From Leptospirillum sp. (GTDB lineage: Bacteria; Nitrospirota; Leptospirillia; Leptospirillales; Leptospirillaceae), in assembly GCA_027346125.1 (NCBI GenBank), contig DAIEST010000006.1:1-15558 (forward strand): a stretch of 15,558 nucleotides of DNA. Direction: 5' to 3'. A program made the translations under genes and the position numbers. This document shows positions 8,149-14,031 of the stretch, one piece after another (position 1 is the first letter of the stretch; the number at the start of each line of letters is the position of its first letter). Under the pieces are notes generated by a model. It had not been told where the DNA came from. It made no database searches and was given only the letters and a program-made list of their open reading frames with translations.

Positions 8149-8421
8149 TACTGTTGCGTTCAGAAGAATTGGGGCCCCTGGATCCGGCCATTGGCTGAGC
8201 CAAAACATCCCATACCCGTTATCAGGAAAAAATCCCATGCACTATAGCACGGGAACCTCAAATATCCCAACCTCCAATTAAACAAGAAAATCATCGCCCG
8301 GCCGGATCATGCCCTGTACAACGATCCGGAGGCTGTCCCGACATTGGATCCGAGTTCCCCACAGAATCCCTTGAAGAGATTCTGGACCGGCACATCCCAT
8401 GCCACCGACAGAGATTTCACC
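8149..8421. other. Intergenic region between bamA and tRNA-Phe, with two inverted repeats
   Basis: This non-coding stretch separates the minus-strand bamA operon from the plus-strand tRNA gene. It holds the bamA leader and promoter. It also holds two perfect 7-bp inverted repeats: CCGGATC/GATCCGG (8302-8308 and 8323-8329, 14-nt spacer) and CAGAATC/GATTCTG (8362-8368 and 8378-8384, 9-nt spacer). Neither is followed by a T tract on either strand, so they do not look like intrinsic terminators. No convincing gene is seen on either strand. Confidence 0.6.
8241..8270 (-). promoter_or_regulatory. Putative sigma70-type promoter of the bamA-lpx operon
   Basis: On the minus strand, TTGGGA (8270-8265) and TATAGT (8246-8241) are 18 bp apart, matching consensus at 4/6 and 5/6 positions. 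The predicted start of transcription near 8234 leaves a leader of about 86 nt before the bamA ATG at 8148. Assignment is by inspection only. Confidence 0.5.
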
Positions 8422-8450
8422 TTGACAGAGCTGTCTGTTCTCTTTATAGT
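8422..8450 (+). promoter_or_regulatory. Promoter of tRNA-Phe
   Basis: A perfect -35 TTGACA (8422-8427), a 17-bp spacer and TATAGT (8445-8450, 5/6) lie just upstream of the tRNA gene. The expected transcription start near 8457 leaves only a few bases before the mature 5' end at 8461. Confidence 0.8.
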
Positions 8451-8460
8451 TTCTGCCCGT

Positions 8461-8536
8461 GCCGAGGTAGCTCAGTCGGTAGAGCAGAGGCCTGAAAAGC
8501 CTCGTGTCGGCAGTTCGATTCTGCCCCTCGGCACCA
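8461..8536 (+). tRNA. tRNA-Phe (anticodon GAA)
   Basis: All four arms fold by hand. The acceptor stem GCCGAGG (8461-8467) pairs with CCTCGGC (8526-8532). The D arm is GCTC/GAGC (8470-8485), and the anticodon stem is GAGGC/GCCTC with loop CTGAAAA, so the anticodon GAA is at 8494-8496. The T stem GGCAG/CTGCC encloses TTCGATT (8514-8520). The discriminator is A and CCA is encoded at 8534-8536. There is no integrase or duplicated 3' end nearby to suggest use as an attachment site. Confidence 0.98.
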
Positions 8537-8562
8537 TAATAACCTCGAATATGTTCCTTCCG

Positions 8563-9567
8563 TCATTTTCCGTTCTTTTCCCGGCTGTCCGCGATTCTCA
8601 GCAATGCATTCATAATGGCCACCGCAACAGTCGAGCCACCCTTGGGACCATGCGTCGTTATCCAGGCAACCCTGTCCTGTATCGAAAGAAGTTCCTTGGA
8701 CTCCGAAGCGCCTACAAATCCGACCGGAACGCCAACGATCAATGAGGGAGAGGCCCTTTCATCCCGTACCAGTCTCAGGACTTCAAACAACGCAGTCGGC
8801 GCATTCCCCACAACGACAATGGCCCCTTCCATCATGGGCAAGCCTTTTCTCATCGCCAGAGTGGAACGGGTCACACCTTCTTTCTTTGCCTGATCGATCA
8901 CATCCCTGTCCGACACATGACACTGGAGAACATTGCCGAACTTTTCCGTCAACGGACGCGATATCCCGCTTTCAACCATCTGCACATCCACAAGGATCGG
9001 AGCGGCGTTCCGGATTGCCCGGACTGCAGAGACGATCGCTTCGGGGTGATGATCCATTACGTCCGCAATCTCAAAATCCGCAGCGGCATGGACAGCCCGT
9101 CTCACGACCTGGTGCCAGTCGTATTCAAAACCGAACCCGGAAATCGTTTCATCGATGATCCTGAAACTTTCCTCCTCGATCTTGTCCGGCTGGGGAATGG
9201 GAGGCGAGGAAGGAGGTTCGGAAGGATCGAACTGGCGGCGGATGGTGGATGCCATGGCCCGAATAAACGGGGGAGTGTCCAGAAGACCGAAGACATGATG
9301 GATCTCCGCTTCGGGAAGCTGGGTTTCCTTGAAAAGAGAGTCGAAACGCTCCAGCGTTCTGGAAGGCTCTTCATCAAAAGTCACCACGGCAAGTTTTCTT
9401 GGCGGCGCAGCCAGCAGGTCCCGGAGGGTACGCTCAAAAGCACCTCTTCCCTCGGAGAGTGCCAGGACCGCCACATGGCGGTATCCTCCACGCCGGAGGA
9501 GCTGATTTCTGATCCCTTCAAGGTGCAGATGACTGGATTCGCTTAAAAGCAGGACGCTTGGAGTCAT
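8563..9567 (-). CDS. cbiC: Precorrin-8X methylmutase with an N-terminal degenerate CbiX-like domain
   Basis: CbiC/CobH moves a methyl group from C-11 to C-12 of (cobalt-)precorrin-8 to give (hydrogeno)cobyrinate. Residues about 127-334 form a full-length domain: IEEESFRIIDE from 130, catalytic His H160 in RRAVHAAADFE, VGNAPTALFEVL from 253, VGVPVGFVGASESKELL from 278, and GPKGGSTVAVA near 307-317. The first 112 residues are extra. Their strand/helix order (SVLLLSESS, HVAVLALSEG, RKLAVVTFDEEPSR, HHVFGLLDTPPFI) resembles a CbiX/SirB chelatase half, but the usual metal-binding histidines (GHG and the later His) are not at the expected places. A Pro/Ser linker (113-127) joins the two. The ribosome binding site is weak. 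It is the last gene of the cobalamin block, 152 nt after cbiA. Confidence 0.92.
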   Translation of the reverse strand: MTPSVLLLSESSHLHLEGIRNQLLRRGGYRHVAVLALSEGRGAFERTLRDLLAAPPRKLAVVTFDEEPSRTLERFDSLFKETQLPEAEIHHVFGLLDTPPFIRAMASTIRRQFDPSEPPSSPPIPQPDKIEEESFRIIDETISGFGFEYDWHQVVRRAVHAAADFEIADVMDHHPEAIVSAVRAIRNAAPILVDVQMVESGISRPLTEKFGNVLQCHVSDRDVIDQAKKEGVTRSTLAMRKGLPMMEGAIVVVGNAPTALFEVLRLVRDERASPSLIVGVPVGFVGASESKELLSIQDRVAWITTHGPKGGSTVAVAIMNALLRIADSREKNGK

Positions 9568-9719
9568 GATGTTTGTTCCGCTTTCTTCATTTGGCGTGAA
9601 CGGATGGGTTCACTGTTTTTGTTTTCCTGCCGCGAAGATTCCCGGATGCTTTGATCGTTCTTGACAGGCGCGAATTTCCGGAAATGTTCCGGTTTGTATC
9701 ATACCGGTCGTAGAGGCCT
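9568..9719 (-). other. Gap between cbiA and cbiC with palindromes
   Basis: A 152-nt non-coding gap inside the cobalamin block. It contains the perfect 12-nt palindrome ATTTCCGGAAAT (9674-9685) and a 5-bp inverted repeat CCGGT/ACCGG (9689-9693 and 9703-9707). The second lies just after the cbiA stop, but its stem is too short and its tail not T-rich enough to call a terminator. No clear promoter for cbiC was found. Confidence 0.4.
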
Positions 9720-11138
9720 TCAGAAATTGGATGAGAGGGTTCTGGATTCAAAGCGAACCCTGAGCGCCTCTACAAACTGGTTCAGAACCAGGGGATTCGA
9801 TGGAAAATAAAGATGCAAGTAGGAAGCGACCAGGTTCGGCATCTGGAATCCCTCGGGCTTCTCCTGAACGGTAAAGGCGGGAGCAAGTGCCTGACCGGAC
9901 GATGCTTCAAGCGGAATCAGTTCACTGTAGTGAAAAAGATGCCCGCGAATGCTCCCCGTCGCTGCTTTCCAGAAACCGCCGTCGACAGGATGGGCCTCGA
10001 TATACCCCAACCTCTTCAGTCTTCCGTTCATGCGGAAACGAAACGGCAGGATCCCCAACCAGTCGGTTTCCTGATTTTCCTGTTCATGATCGGGTCCATG
10101 CGACAGATAAAGCATTCCCCCGCACTCCGCGTAAACAACTCCTCCGTTTGCATGAAAATCCCGGACAGAGGAAAGGAATCCCCTGTTGCCAGAAAGACTT
10201 CCGGCGAAATGCTCCGGGTATCCACCCCCCAGATACAGCCCATCGAGATCGGCTGGAAGCTTCCGGTCGGATTGGGGGGAAACCGGAACGAGCTGGATTC
10301 CGCGTTCTTCCAGAACCGACCAGTTCTCGGGGTAGTAGAAGCGGAATGCGCTGTCCCATGCAACTCCGAGTCTGATGGAGGATGTCTTCTCCCGAAAAGT
10401 GGCTCCCGGAATGATTCGCTCTTCCGCACATCCAGGTGGCGTTGCCGAAACCTGGCTGAACCGGGAGCAGCTACGTTCCCAGTCCCAGTCCGCCGTCAAT
10501 TCGGACAACTTTTTCCGGATCCGCGAAAGACTTCCTTTCTCCTCAAGTTCCCTCACGTCAACCAGCCCAAGATGGCGTTCCGGAAGAGCAAGATCTTCGT
10601 GTCTGGGAAGGGTTCCGATCAAAGGGGGCAATTTTTCCTGATCAAGCGCCCGGGCAAGTATTTCTCCATGACGTCGGGATCCGGTCTGGACGGCGATGAC
10701 CCCATCCAGACTCCATCCCGAGCGGTACTCCCGAACCCCCTTGACGACCGCGGCAACGGTATCGGCCATGCCCTTCGCATAGACTGCCAGAAAAACAGGC
10801 AGTCCAAGAGCTTTGGCAACATCGTATGTGGACGTTCCTTTTTCCAGTCCGTCGTAAAAACCCATGACCCCTTCGACCACTCCGCCGGAAAGAGACCGGA
10901 TCATCCGGTCATATAGCGCCGGAAGCTCTTCCCCAGCTGAAAAGAAAAGGTCGAGATTGACCGAGGTCCTGCCCGTCATCCATTCATGGAAACGAGGATC
11001 GATGAAGTCCGGTCCGCATTTGAAAGGACGGACCCGATAGCCGCGCTCTTCAAGTCCATGAAGAAGCGCCAGAGTCGCAAGAGTCTTCCCGGAACCGGAG
11101 TGAAGACCTCCGACGAGAACTCCCGGGCGTTCAGGCAT
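9720..11138 (-). CDS. cbiA: Cobyrinate a,c-diamide synthase
   Basis: CbiA/CobB amidates the a and c carboxylates of (hydrogeno)cobyrinate using glutamine and ATP. The 472-residue product has an N-terminal synthetase domain with the P-loop GGLHSGSGKT (10-19). KCGPDFIDPRFH follows at about 40-51, then EGVMGFYDG from 89. The C-terminal class I glutamine amidotransferase domain has LGGGYPE, nucleophile C339 in YAECGGM, and a GHLFHYSE catalytic His segment near 399-406. I chose ATG 11138 because it overlaps the upstream stop as TGATG and has GCGGGG eight bases upstream. An in-frame start at 11171 would add 11 residues. The family also contains the aerobic-pathway enzyme CobB; sequence alone does not separate them here. 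Confidence 0.95.
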   Translation of the reverse strand: MPERPGVLVGGLHSGSGKTLATLALLHGLEERGYRVRPFKCGPDFIDPRFHEWMTGRTSVNLDLFFSAGEELPALYDRMIRSLSGGVVEGVMGFYDGLEKGTSTYDVAKALGLPVFLAVYAKGMADTVAAVVKGVREYRSGWSLDGVIAVQTGSRRHGEILARALDQEKLPPLIGTLPRHEDLALPERHLGLVDVRELEEKGSLSRIRKKLSELTADWDWERSCSRFSQVSATPPGCAEERIIPGATFREKTSSIRLGVAWDSAFRFYYPENWSVLEERGIQLVPVSPQSDRKLPADLDGLYLGGGYPEHFAGSLSGNRGFLSSVRDFHANGGVVYAECGGMLYLSHGPDHEQENQETDWLGILPFRFRMNGRLKRLGYIEAHPVDGGFWKAATGSIRGHLFHYSELIPLEASSGQALAPAFTVQEKPEGFQMPNLVASYLHLYFPSNPLVLNQFVEALRVRFESRTLSSNF

Positions 11139-11794
11139 CAAATGGCCCCGCCAACCATCGACGGCGGACAATTCAGCAGATGGACCACAGGAGGACCTTC
11201 CCGGAAAAAATCGATGATATTCAAAGCGGCATAGTCCTGGCTGAACCGGAAATAATGCTCGAGAGAGAGTCCCATGGCATTCAGCAGAAAAACCCTGTTG
11301 ACCCCGCTGTGCCCCACCATCAGCACATTTTTACCAAACCCCGTTCGGGCGATATAGTCTTTCAGAGCCAGGGAGATCCGGCCATGGAATCCTCGCAGGC
11401 TTTCACCGCCGTCCGGGGCGAACGACAAATCAAGCTCTTGCCATCGGAGGTACCCTTCCGGGTCAAGCGCCGAAATCTCTTGACGGGTCTTCCCTTCCCA
11501 TGTTCCGAACGACCGCTCCCTGAATTCCGGATTCTGCTCCCGAAAAAGCATCCGGCCATCCGTCAGGATCCTGATTCCTTCAATGGTCCGCTGGAGGTTG
11601 CTCGACACACAGGAATCAATGCTCATAACCCGGAAGTGTTCCCTCCAGAATTCCATCTGGCTTCTTCCCCGATCCGAAAGGGGAATGTCGGTGGAACCAT
11701 TGATGACCGATTGTTCGGAATTCTCAAGATGCCCATGACGGAAGAGAAAAAATCGGATCCGATCCGGATGGATAGACTCGGCAAGATATTTCAT
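11138..11794 (-). CDS. Histidine phosphatase, CobC-like (probable alpha-ribazole phosphatase)
   Basis: Histidine phosphatase superfamily protein of 218 residues. The phospho-acceptor is H20 in FRHGHLE, with R69 in SSNLQRT, the acid region FRERSFGTWEG (91-101), PDGGES (127-132) and the second catalytic His H162 in VGHSGVN. The layout is that of CobC (alpha-ribazole-5'-phosphate or adenosylcobalamin-phosphate phosphatase) and of cofactor-independent phosphoglycerate mutases. Its place directly before cbiA, with a 1-nt TGATG overlap, favours the cobalamin role (inference). Its own start also overlaps the stop of the small upstream ORF by TGATG, and it has only a weak ribosome binding site (GAAG), so coupled translation is likely. 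Confidence 0.85.
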   Translation of the reverse strand: MKYLAESIHPDRIRFFLFRHGHLENSEQSVINGSTDIPLSDRGRSQMEFWREHFRVMSIDSCVSSNLQRTIEGIRILTDGRMLFREQNPEFRERSFGTWEGKTRQEISALDPEGYLRWQELDLSFAPDGGESLRGFHGRISLALKDYIARTGFGKNVLMVGHSGVNRVFLLNAMGLSLEHYFRFSQDYAALNIIDFFREGPPVVHLLNCPPSMVGGAI

Positions 11795-11976
11795 CAGCTT
11801 CGATAAGAATCAGTCCAGGTGGATTGATTCACCTGGGGAAGCCGTGTCCCCGAAACGGTTTCGAACAGGGCTATCAAGCGGGTGGCCGATTTTCTCCGAT
11901 ACAGGAAAACCCGATTCCGGGGCTGGAGATACCCCTCCCGGAAATCTCTTTTCTTGCCAGACTCAGACAGGGTCAT
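11794..11976 (-). CDS. Small basic protein of unknown function, coupled to the CobC-like gene
   Basis: A 60-residue open frame (MTLSESGKKRDF... ending in TWTDSYRS) that I do not recognise. It is rich in Arg and Lys, has no membrane segment and no Cys. Three things support it. GAGG lies ten bases before the ATG. Its TGA overlaps the ATG of the phosphatase as TGATG, the same junction as phosphatase/cbiA. Its codons resemble those of the neighbours. A TTG at 11991 would add five residues. It may be a real protein, or a leader whose translation controls the following genes. A hairpin (11815-11836) lies in its last codons. Confidence 0.45.
   Translation of the reverse strand: MTLSESGKKRDFREGYLQPRNRVFLYRRKSATRLIALFETVSGTRLPQVNQSTWTDSYRS
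11815..11836 (-). repeat. Perfect inverted repeat (hairpin) before the CobC-like gene
   Basis: CCAGGTG and CACCTGG (7 bp, perfect) flank an 8-nt loop and end 20 nt before the phosphatase ATG. It lies within the end of the small upstream ORF. There is no following T tract, so it is more likely to act on translation or RNA stability than as a terminator (inference). Confidence 0.5.
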
Positions 11977-12025
11977 GGGGATTGTCCTCAAGCTGAAATG
12001 CCCTTATATGGGACTGAGTGAAGGG

Positions 12026-12039
12026 ATGCTTCGAAGCAT
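12026..12039. promoter_or_regulatory. 14-nt perfect palindrome in the cobalamin operon leader
   Basis: ATGCTTCGAAGCAT reads the same on both strands. It lies about 33-46 nt downstream of the predicted start of the minus-strand cobalamin transcript and before the small ORF. It could be an operator for a dimeric regulator or a small RNA hairpin. No B12-box (riboswitch) consensus was seen around it. Confidence 0.35.
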
Positions 12040-12078
12040 GCACCGGAAGACGATGAACGGGAATCCCATGCAAGCCAG

Positions 12079-12087
12079 ATTATAACA
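12079..12087 (-). promoter_or_regulatory. Extended -10 promoter of the cobalamin block
   Basis: On the minus strand TGTTATAAT gives a perfect -10 hexamer (12084-12079) preceded by the TGn extension. No good -35 hexamer lies at 16-18 bp, as is common for extended -10 promoters. Transcription would start near 12072 and run into the small ORF, the CobC-like gene, cbiA and perhaps cbiC. Confidence 0.5.
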
Positions 12088-12128
12088 AACCCTGATCGAA
12101 ATTCCAGAAGACCATGGAGCGAAAAACA

Positions 12129-12158
12129 TTGCCAGAGAACAGTCAAGCTTGCTAAAAT
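12129..12158 (+). promoter_or_regulatory. Promoter of the aldo/keto reductase gene
   Basis: TTGCCA (12129-12134, 5/6), an 18-bp spacer and TAAAAT (12153-12158, 5/6), with a TGC extension before the -10 hexamer. The start near 12165 leaves a leader of about 38 nt. It is divergent from the cobalamin promoter, and the two -10 boxes are about 70 bp apart. Confidence 0.6.
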
Positions 12159-12202
12159 GCGGCTTAAAATCACGGTTCACCAGATCTAAGGAGAAAGATT
12201 CG

Positions 12203-13228
12203 ATGCAACGACGGTACCTTGGCAGGAGTGGCGTTTCTGTTTCATCCATTGGTCTCGGGCTCATGGGAATGTCGGATTTTTACGGAAGCAGGGACCGTGA
12301 AGAAGCCCTTAAAACCATTCATCATGCAATCGAAAAAGGCATGACCTTTCTCGATACGGCCGATGTCTACGGAATGGGAGAAAATGAAAGGCTCCTTGGC
12401 GAGGCACTGAAAAGCCACTCCCGGGACAACCTTTTCATCGCCACAAAATGCGGGATTGTCCGCGACCCCTCGACAGGGGAGTACCAGGGGATAAACGGCC
12501 GTCCCGAATACATCCGAAAAGCCTGCGAGGAAAGCCTGACCCGTCTGGGGATCGAAACCATCGACCTCTACTACCTCCATCGGGTGGATCCCGACACCCC
12601 CATCGAAGAGTCGGCTGGCGCCATGGCAGAGCTTGTCCGGGAGGGAAAGATCAGGGCCATCGGTCTGTCGGAAGCCTCTCCCGAGGATATCCGGAAAGCC
12701 CACCAGGTTTATACGGTAACCGCACTTCAGAGCGAGTATTCCCTGTTCACAAGAGACGTCGAGGTCGAGGTCCTTGGAACAACCAGACAGCTCGGGATCG
12801 GGTTTGTCGCTTACAGTCCTTTCAGCCGCGGCCTTCTGACCGGACGACTGCAACCGTCGGAACTGCCCTCGGACGATGATCGCGGGAAAAATTCCCGATT
12901 CCCCCGATTCCGGACGGAAAACTTCCAGCACAATTTCGAGAGGGTCCAGAAGCTGGAGGAAATCGCCGCACGAAACGGAGTGACCCCGGTTCAGCTCTCG
13001 CTGGCCTGGCTTCTGGCACAAGGCCCGGACATTGTCCCGATTCCCGGAACCAGCAGGAGAAACCACCTGAACGAGATTCTGTCGACCTTGGATCACCCGG
13101 TGCCATTTCTCGAGTTTGTCCATCTCGACGAGATTTTCCCTCGTGGCATCGCAAAGGGAGAACGGTATTCGGAAGAAGGGATGAAAAGGGTTTATCAGGT
13201 TCCCCTTCCGGCCCAGACATCCCACTGA
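12203..13228 (+). CDS. Aldo/keto reductase (AKR superfamily)
   Basis: NADPH-dependent carbonyl reductase fold, 341 residues. It shows RRYLGRSGVSVSSIGLGLMGM at the N-terminus and the full catalytic tetrad D51, Y56, K82 and H126 (in DTADVYG, ATKCG and YYLHRVD). AYSPFSRGLLTG lies mid-protein, and the cofactor-binding IPGTSRRNHLNE near the C-terminus. It looks like the AKR13/YakC-type group. The start ATG has an excellent AAGGAGA eight bases upstream; a longer open frame from 12149 begins before the predicted transcript start. It is the only plus-strand protein gene here and stands alone between two minus-strand cobalamin blocks. Substrate unknown; a role in cobalamin metabolism is not supported by sequence. 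Confidence 0.95.
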   Translation: MQRRYLGRSGVSVSSIGLGLMGMSDFYGSRDREEALKTIHHAIEKGMTFLDTADVYGMGENERLLGEALKSHSRDNLFIATKCGIVRDPSTGEYQGINGRPEYIRKACEESLTRLGIETIDLYYLHRVDPDTPIEESAGAMAELVREGKIRAIGLSEASPEDIRKAHQVYTVTALQSEYSLFTRDVEVEVLGTTRQLGIGFVAYSPFSRGLLTGRLQPSELPSDDDRGKNSRFPRFRTENFQHNFERVQKLEEIAARNGVTPVQLSLAWLLAQGPDIVPIPGTSRRNHLNEILSTLDHPVPFLEFVHLDEIFPRGIAKGERYSEEGMKRVYQVPLPAQTSH

Positions 13229-13245
13229 GTCGAGTCGAGCGAGGA

Positions 13246-14031
13246 CTAACCCCGCAATGTCGATCCGATGTTCATGTGGGACATCTCTCCCAGCACGGTC
13301 AAGGAAACCATCTCCAGAAGCTCCACGCAGAAGCCCATGAAGTCTCCGGACAGGGCATCCTGCTTTTTCAGGACCCAACTTGCCGGAACAAGAACCAGGA
13401 GGAGCGAGGCAGCCAGAACCGGGATATCCTTGATGCCTGTCATCAAAGACATGAGCAGAAGAGTCAGGACAGTCGTCACCACGATACGAGTCCCTGACAG
13501 TCCTTTAAAGAACGCTCCCCCCAGCCCTCCGGAAAGAGGAATGGACGGAAGGAAGCGGTATACGAGGAAAATCAGCAGAGGAAGCCCACCCCGGGCCCAG
13601 ACCGTCACCAGGACAAGATCGACAGGCCGGTAAAAAAACGTTCCAAGCAGAACGGTTTTCAGCAGAACCCCCAGAACAAGACTTAAAACACCAAACGTCC
13701 CCAGATGCGGATCCTTGCGGATCCGCTCTTTCTCTTCCGGACTCTGTCCAGCCAAAGCGGTTTCCCATGTGTCAGCCCAGCCGTCCCAATGGATTCCTCC
13801 CGTCATTGCCGACCAGAAGACGACAAGAACGACTGCCGAAACGAGTGGCGGAACGCTCTCCAGAGCGAACCACAGCAATCCCAGGCAAGCCCCGATGGCG
13901 CAACCGACAATCGGAAAGAGCTCCGGACAGATCTGAAACCGGGCGCCTTCCTGAAACACGCCTGAAGGGATCGGGAACCGGCTGAAGAACGAAAGCGTTC
14001 CCCATAAACACGGGAGGATGTTTTTTCTCAA
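13246..14031 (-). CDS. cobS: Adenosylcobinamide-GDP ribazoletransferase (cobalamin synthase)
   Basis: CobS is an integral inner-membrane enzyme that joins adenosylcobinamide-GDP with alpha-ribazole(-phosphate), the last assembly step. The 261-residue product has several hydrophobic segments (around 40-57, 62-78, 113-132, 136-160, 183-196, 205-219). Family motifs are GGIHWDGWADTWE (78-90), KDPHLGTFG (105-113) and ALSGDFMGFCVELLEM near 226-241. In the first motif the usual last Asp is Glu (E90). The start is TTG at 14031, overlapping the cobT stop by 4 nt, so it is probably translated by coupling. It ends 17 nt from the convergent aldo/keto reductase gene with no clear terminator between them. 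Confidence 0.94.
   Translation of the reverse strand: MRKNILPCLWGTLSFFSRFPIPSGVFQEGARFQICPELFPIVGCAIGACLGLLWFALESVPPLVSAVVLVVFWSAMTGGIHWDGWADTWETALAGQSPEEKERIRKDPHLGTFGVLSLVLGVLLKTVLLGTFFYRPVDLVLVTVWARGGLPLLIFLVYRFLPSIPLSGGLGGAFFKGLSGTRIVVTTVLTLLLMSLMTGIKDIPVLAASLLLVLVPASWVLKKQDALSGDFMGFCVELLEMVSLTVLGEMSHMNIGSTLRG

Noticed and set aside
8302..8329. Inverted repeat as an intrinsic terminator
   Set aside because: The 7-bp stem has a 14-nt loop and no T tract on either strand, and it lies upstream of both divergent genes.
8461..8536. tRNA-Phe as an integration site of a mobile element
   Set aside because: No integrase, no duplicated tRNA 3' end and no change of gene type on its downstream side, which is ordinary cobalamin genes.
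9674..9692. Repeated TTCCGG/TCCGGA motifs as a repeat family
   Set aside because: This hexamer occurs many times across the window, mostly inside genes, and reflects common codon pairs such as CCG-GAA; no regular spacing was seen.
11794..12100. Cobalamin riboswitch before the cobalamin genes
   Set aside because: I searched the minus-strand leader for the B12-box consensus (AGYCAGGARACCTGCC) and the companion GGTG-AA-TCC core and found no acceptable match.
13229..13245. Short direct repeat GAGTCGAGTC between the AKR and cobS
   Set aside because: Only two five-base units in a 17-nt gap; too short to be meaningful, and no terminator hairpin can be drawn.
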